Assembly (NCBI RefSeq): GCF_016859285.1
Contig: NC_053417.1
Coordinates: 11,406,878-11,470,877 of the forward strand
DNA from: Xiphias gladius
Lineage: Eukaryota; Chordata; Actinopteri; Istiophoriformes; Xiphiidae
Length of the DNA stretch: 64,000 nt
Direction of reading: 5' to 3'
In this document: piece by piece, positions 59,697 to 64,000 of the stretch
Layout of the letters: every line of letters begins with the position of its first letter
Position numbering within the stretch: the first letter of the stretch is position 1
Notes under the pieces: generated by a model
Told to the model about the DNA's origin: nothing
Database searches by the model: none
Seen by the model: only the letters and a program-made list of their open reading frames with translations
Translations under genes and position numbers: made by a program

Positions 59697-62600
59697 TCAC
59701 ACGTTGGTGACTTCAATGCTGGTGTAACCGTGGATTGGACTTCCCTCAGCTCTGGGCGGAGTCTGGTCTCGAACTTCCCGAGGCAGAGAGCCATAGCTGC
59801 TATGGCAACTCAAGTCCCGCCCACTGCGGGCTTTTGGGCTGAACCCTGCCGGAGGCTGGAAAAGTAACACACTTTCACTTATTTATTCATACTACAAATA
59901 CACTCAACCAAGGCTTCTTTCCATCTTTACCTGGTGCTGCTGATGACGAGCTTTATCATGTTGGAAATGTTGTCTAGTGTTGGGTAATTTAAGCATCTCT
60001 TTCCATTCATCAACCTAGGAGTGCTATTTTTCTAGTGCAGTATTTTGTAACCAGCCTGTTGCCATACAAGTTGTCTTGCCTGCACTGTATTCACAAACTC
60101 CTTAATGTTATACACCTGCTGTGTCAAATGTCAAAAGCTCTGTTTCCTCTGCATTGTGAGTGTTTGCAGGGTAAAAGTGTCCAAGCCTGATTGTGATGCT
60201 AATATCAAAACATAGGCTAAAGCTGAAAGAAACAACTCTTGAAAGTTTCCAATCCAGTGATTTTTTTTTTCCCCCACCTTGACAGCCCTCCTTCTCAGCG
60301 ACCCTTCGTCATCAGTGTGTCGGCTGGCAGAGCTGGGTGGTCTGCCCAGTGAGTTCTGACGAAGCAGGGTTGGTGGTGTTCCCAGGCCTAAATGCTCATA
60401 GTCCTGTTTGGCATCCGCCCTGCAGGGAGCATAGGAAGGATCAGGGTGTTGGGGGCAGCCACAAATGGCATTTGAAAGACACTAGAATACACCTTTGTAG
60501 AACATTTACAGATAAGCACAACATATATCATCAGACATTGTCCCTTTCAGGTTAAGGAATCTTTAATCTAATATACTCACACATAAATGGAAGCTTCAGT
60601 AAGTAGACCTAGAGTGGAGTCTTGTCTTGGTGTCTATATATGAATGTCTCCTCTCACCTGGCTGGGCCAATCAGGGTTTTCATCTCCTCAACAAGGTGTC
60701 GGCGAACCATGTGCTTGCTGCTGGGGATCCCCAGTGCTGTTGCCATAGCATCAGTGTTGAACGTGGGGTCAAGCACCAGGACGGCTCCATGAACTCCACT
60801 GTTTTGGAGATTTTCAGCAAACTCCTGAACAGGTGGATGGAAAGAAGGCCAAAGAGTGACTTCTTTGATTCATAATATCAGATCTAAAATTCCCTGATGG
60901 GAAAACTACAGCCATTACTGGCTAAAGGAAAAGGCAGAGATATCAACAGTCTCTCAAAAATGATGCCAAATTTGATCTGAGACAAAGGACATATTGACAG
61001 ATTTGTCGATATCAGTATAAATTCAAACTCCCCGAGGATATTAACAGGATGTCAGTCCACACAGCCTTATCTCTACATGCCCTGAATATGGTCATGCCTC
61101 ATAAAGGAAACATGTTTTCCAATCCTGAGACAGTAGACAGTGTTGACAGGGGTATTCATATTGCAGCATCACCACAGAGGCTGTAATCTGAAAGGCTTTG
61201 TAATCAACTAGTAGCAGCTTACAAGTACTATAACAAAGGCTCTCTATCGCTCAGTGGAGATAGGGAGTGCTGAGTAAACACAAGAGCCTCCATTACTCTC
61301 AGTCCCACATGACAGAGATCTTATAATACTTAACACATTTTTGACTCTTCGTTATTAATATTTACTTAAAACATGTGCTTACTCCAACAAACTGTTGAGT
61401 AACCTTTGCTTGAAAATTTGTCAGCTTTAGTTTTTGTTTCAGGATGTGACTTTAAAAAAGAAGACATATTGTTTTCATAGAAGTGGGTCCTGTTAACTAA
61501 GTGTTTTACATGTGTTACATGTGTTTACGGTGCAAATCTCTTTCTCTCTGTGCCCACCTTCAGGTCAATATCTCTGATCCATTTGATGACCCGATGAGAG
61601 GTCCATACCAATGGATCCACATTCTGGTGTTCACACTGTATCCGGCGAGCCTGCAGTGCCTGGAAACCATTTTAACAAACACTTTTTACTCAAATAAGGT
61701 TCTATTTTTACCTGCTGCCTGAGCATACTCAAGTATATTCACTGCTGTCTTCTTTTTGTGAATGTGGTGTGGATTTACACCTACCTCCTTGTCAAAATTG
61801 AGTGTGTGCAGCAGTTCGATGCCCAGCAGCAAGCTGACCTGGTGGAACTTCTTGGTGATGTTGAGGGGACGTTCGAGATCGCGACGCGTGAGGGAGTTCA
61901 GCATGCGTCCGTCTACCAAGTGAGTGTGAAAGGCCTGGGAGTACTGAGGCAAGCCCACGTCACTTAACCAGGCCTTGGCCACCCAGTGGTGGTCCATATC
62001 TGCAGCCTTGGACAGCCTGCAGACAAACAGTGTATCAGTTTCTTAATGGGTCACTTCATTTAAACCATCCTGCCTAATTTCTCACTTAGCCTTGCAGATG
62101 AATTCACAAAAAGAACCCTGCTGACTTTCAGTCAGTTGCACTCTATGTTTAGTACTAATTGTTAGCATGCTAATACACTAAACTAAGATGGTGACCATGG
62201 TAAATATTTACCTGCTAAACAGTAGCATGTCAGCAATGTCATTGTGAGAACACTATGTTAGGTAAGCTAACATTAGCATTTAGCTAGAGGAACTGCTGTT
62301 TAGAGCTGCTATAGCTGAAGAGCCACTGGCTTGGCTTTACACTGCTGTTTCATCTGCTCAAAGTATTAAAAAATTATACAGTTGACATTATTTGTCGATT
62401 AATCAATTCGTCAGTCGACAGAAAATCAATCACCAGCAACTCTGATTACTTGCTTGTTGCTGGGTTAACATAGACGAAGACATTCACATATGGAACATTT
62501 TCAGATTAACTGACCTGCTTGCCATTAATCTGTAGGAGGAAACTTTCAAAACAGTTGTATAGATGATGAGAGTGTTGCATTTATCAAAAACGTTATGTCT

Positions 62601-63283
62601 ACACATGGGTTTCTCCTTTCAAAGTCGATGTTATGACTTCTGAGATTTATTAGATGATCACACTACATTCTTTAAATGTTGTTATCATATATCACCAACA
62701 GATGGCCCTCTTACACCACCACATAATGTACAGTTTCTACAAAAATTCTCTGTATCCCTTCCTCACCCTCTACCGTTCTCAGCATCTCTGTAATCCTCGA
62801 TGGCCAGGCGGAGTTTCCGGCGATGCATTAAACTGCTGACACCTAAACCCAGCTCCAGGTCTTCATCCGTTAGCCCCAGTAAGACCTGCAAAATGTCAGA
62901 GTAGCCCAATTAGAGTTTAATGCAACTAAAACCGCACAGCCAAAGTGTCCTATAAAAAAATGCCAAAATAGAGGACTGAAATATGCCAAGTCGGTAATCT
63001 ACACATTTGCAGTTGTGCAAAATAATGTATGTAAAATATAAAGTGAGACCACCTGCATCGTGTCAGTGGTTTTATTCTACCTTGCCACTCTTGACGTTTT
63101 CTGAGCAGGTGCGGATGTACATGGGCATTGCCATGACAACCTCTAGCCAGGCCTGCACAGTGCCCGCCCTCCACTGAGACATGGGTGTTGTCCTGGCCAG
63201 CTCCACCTGCTGGAGGCGGTCCAGCTGGTCCTCCGACCCATCTGACAGGCTGAGGCGGGTGGGGCTGGATAGGCTATCTGAGT
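59697..63283 (-). CDS. Kazrin, C-terminal part (5' exons outside window)
   Basis: Kazrin is a cytoplasmic scaffold linked to desmosomes, the cornified envelope and endosomal traffic. Seven exons on the minus strand join in frame: 63283-63081, 62885-62767, 62016-61785, 61659-61558, 60824-60658, 60419-60278 and 59855-59697. They encode the last 373 residues. Three SAM domains follow in order: TVQAWLEVVMAMPMYIRTC... with LLGLTDEDLELGLGV; then HHWVAKAWLSDVGLPQYSQA with RMLNSLTRRDLERPLNI and LGIELLHTLNFDKE; then VIKWIRDIDLKEFAENLQNS with LGIPSSKHMVRRHLVEEM. A Ser/Pro/Arg-rich tail ends in IEVTNV, like the human C-terminus, and fits a class I PDZ ligand (Thr-x-Val). The liprin-like SAM triplet and sequence favour kazrin over liprin. 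The upstream coiled-coil exons lie beyond 64000. tmem51 lies downstream, as in human. Confidence 0.95.
62155..62345. repeat. Dispersed teleost repeat copy in a kazn intron
   Basis: GTTAGCATGCTAATACACTA, AAACTAAGATGGTGACCATG, then TACCTGCTAAACAGTAGCAT and AACATTAGCATTTAGCT form the well-known TTAGCATGCTAA-type repeat of perciform genomes (recognised from memory). It lies between kazn exons 62016 and 62767. Confidence 0.55.
62390..62450. repeat. Fragment of a GATTAATC-type repeat
   Basis: GTCGATTAATCAATTCGTCA followed by GTCGACAGAAAATCAATC resembles the inner end of the MITE family seen at 22111-22455. Short and without termini. Confidence 0.35.
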
Positions 63284-63285
63284 CT

Positions 63286-63329
63286 GGGTGGGGGTGGGGT
63301 GGGGTGGGGCGGGGTGGGGGGTGAGGGGG
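63286..63329. repeat. G-rich tract next to a kazn splice acceptor
   Basis: Successive GGGG and GGGGG runs separated by single T or C on the plus strand begin three bases from the acceptor of the first visible kazn exon. On the gene strand it is a C-rich tract serving as the polypyrimidine tract. Confidence 0.85.
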
Positions 63330-64000
63330 TCATGTGGGTGATGTAGTTGAGGTTGTGAGTGAAGGCAGAGGTTACAGTGCGTATAGTGAGCAATGAAAAA
63401 TCAAAATGTTAATTCAAACATACTGCAACAAATTAAAATCAGTTCAACATAAAATCAGCCCAGTGGGGGAAGGGGACTAGACGGAAAGTAATTTCTTCAA
63501 AACAACTTCCCAACCTGTTCGCTGAATGACAACAAGCCAAGCGTTTGCCAGTGATGCTGTAAGCAAAGTTGCAGCTTTTATAAGCAAGCTTCTCACTTAA
63601 GAAAGCCATTAACCAGGCAGCTGTTTGGGCTGCTGAACGAACATGACTCATCTGTCTAAATTAGCCTGCAGCAATGATTCGCTAAAAATAAAAAAAGCCT
63701 GTTATTAGGAAATTACTTTTATATTTTGATGCATTACGATCATATGAAATCTGCCTCATGGGTAAATTCTGTCATGAAATTGTAATGAGTTCTTTAAATG
63801 CTCCCTAAATTATTCCCTATAATCTATTATTGCTTACCTGTTAGGTTACTACAGTTGGGCAAAATATTTTCTGTTTACATTCTTCTCAATATTTCAGTGT
63901 CTGGGGGAATCAGGCCAAGAAAATATTTGCCAACACCACAATTCACTTTGGTTCACTGAGAGACATTTCTCTGTCTTTACCAGCGGGTGGCAATCTAGCA
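63330..64000. other. kazn intron (to window end)
   Basis: No further exon was recognised between the exon at 63081-63283 and the window end. The preceding kazn exon must lie beyond 64000. Confidence 0.6.

Noticed and set aside
59516-59794. Minus-strand 92-codon frame overlapping the last kazn exon
   Set aside because: It is a different frame from the kazn tail; only the kazn frame joins the upstream exon and ends IEVTNV.
60337-60875. Plus-strand frames across kazn exons
   Set aside because: The conserved SAM-domain and tail reading is on the minus strand with correct splice sites; these are antisense shadows.
1-64000. tRNA genes, rRNA, CRISPR arrays, retroviral pol/env
   Set aside because: Looked for by eye and not seen; a SINE-like tRNA-derived fragment at 13010-13145 is the nearest thing.

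Overview
This is a vertebrate nuclear window, almost certainly from a ray-finned (probably percomorph) fish. Genes are split by GT-AG introns, non-coding DNA is AT-rich with long (CA)n, (GATA)n and (AT)n microsatellites, and the repeats are typical of teleosts: Tc1-like elements with long inverted repeats, hAT-type MITEs, a relic with a THAP domain and Harbinger-type transposase, and LINE/SINE tails. No prokaryotic, plasmid or CRISPR content was seen.

Layout. 1-25 kb: no convincing protein gene; microsatellites, transposon remnants and several GC-richer unique blocks that may be conserved regulatory elements. 25.1-28.7 kb: an unrecognised two-exon coiled-coil gene (+), possibly with an upstream leader exon and promoter. 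28.5-32.4 kb: repeat-rich, ending in a decayed THAP + DDE_4 transposase relic. 33.1-46.7 kb: three complete eight-exon pancreatic serine protease genes of the elastase-2 / chymotrypsin-C clade. Gene A is on the minus strand; genes B and C are on the plus strand. A and B are head to head across about 1.4 kb, and each gene has a TATA box 36-43 bp before its ATG. 47.8 kb: a possible 50-codon membrane microprotein (speculative). 49.85-53.1 kb: tmem51 (-), two coding exons plus an inferred non-coding first exon in a CpG island. 55.1-56.7 kb: a full-length but broken Tc1-like transposon. 59.7-63.3 kb and beyond: the last seven coding exons of kazn (kazrin, -), with three SAM domains; its 5' part lies outside the window.

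The order kazn - tmem51 - elastase cluster matches human 1p36.21 (KAZN-TMEM51-...-CTRC-CELA2A-CELA2B), which supports the gene calls. Genes B and C are inverted relative to kazn/tmem51, and no FHAD1 or EFHD2 exon was recognised between them. The proteases are predicted secreted acinar zymogens with intact catalytic triads but different S1-pocket residues. Kazrin acts at desmosomes and in endosomal traffic; Tmem51 is a two-pass membrane protein. There is no evidence that these neighbours share a pathway beyond conserved synteny. All exon boundaries were read by eye from splice sites and reading frame.
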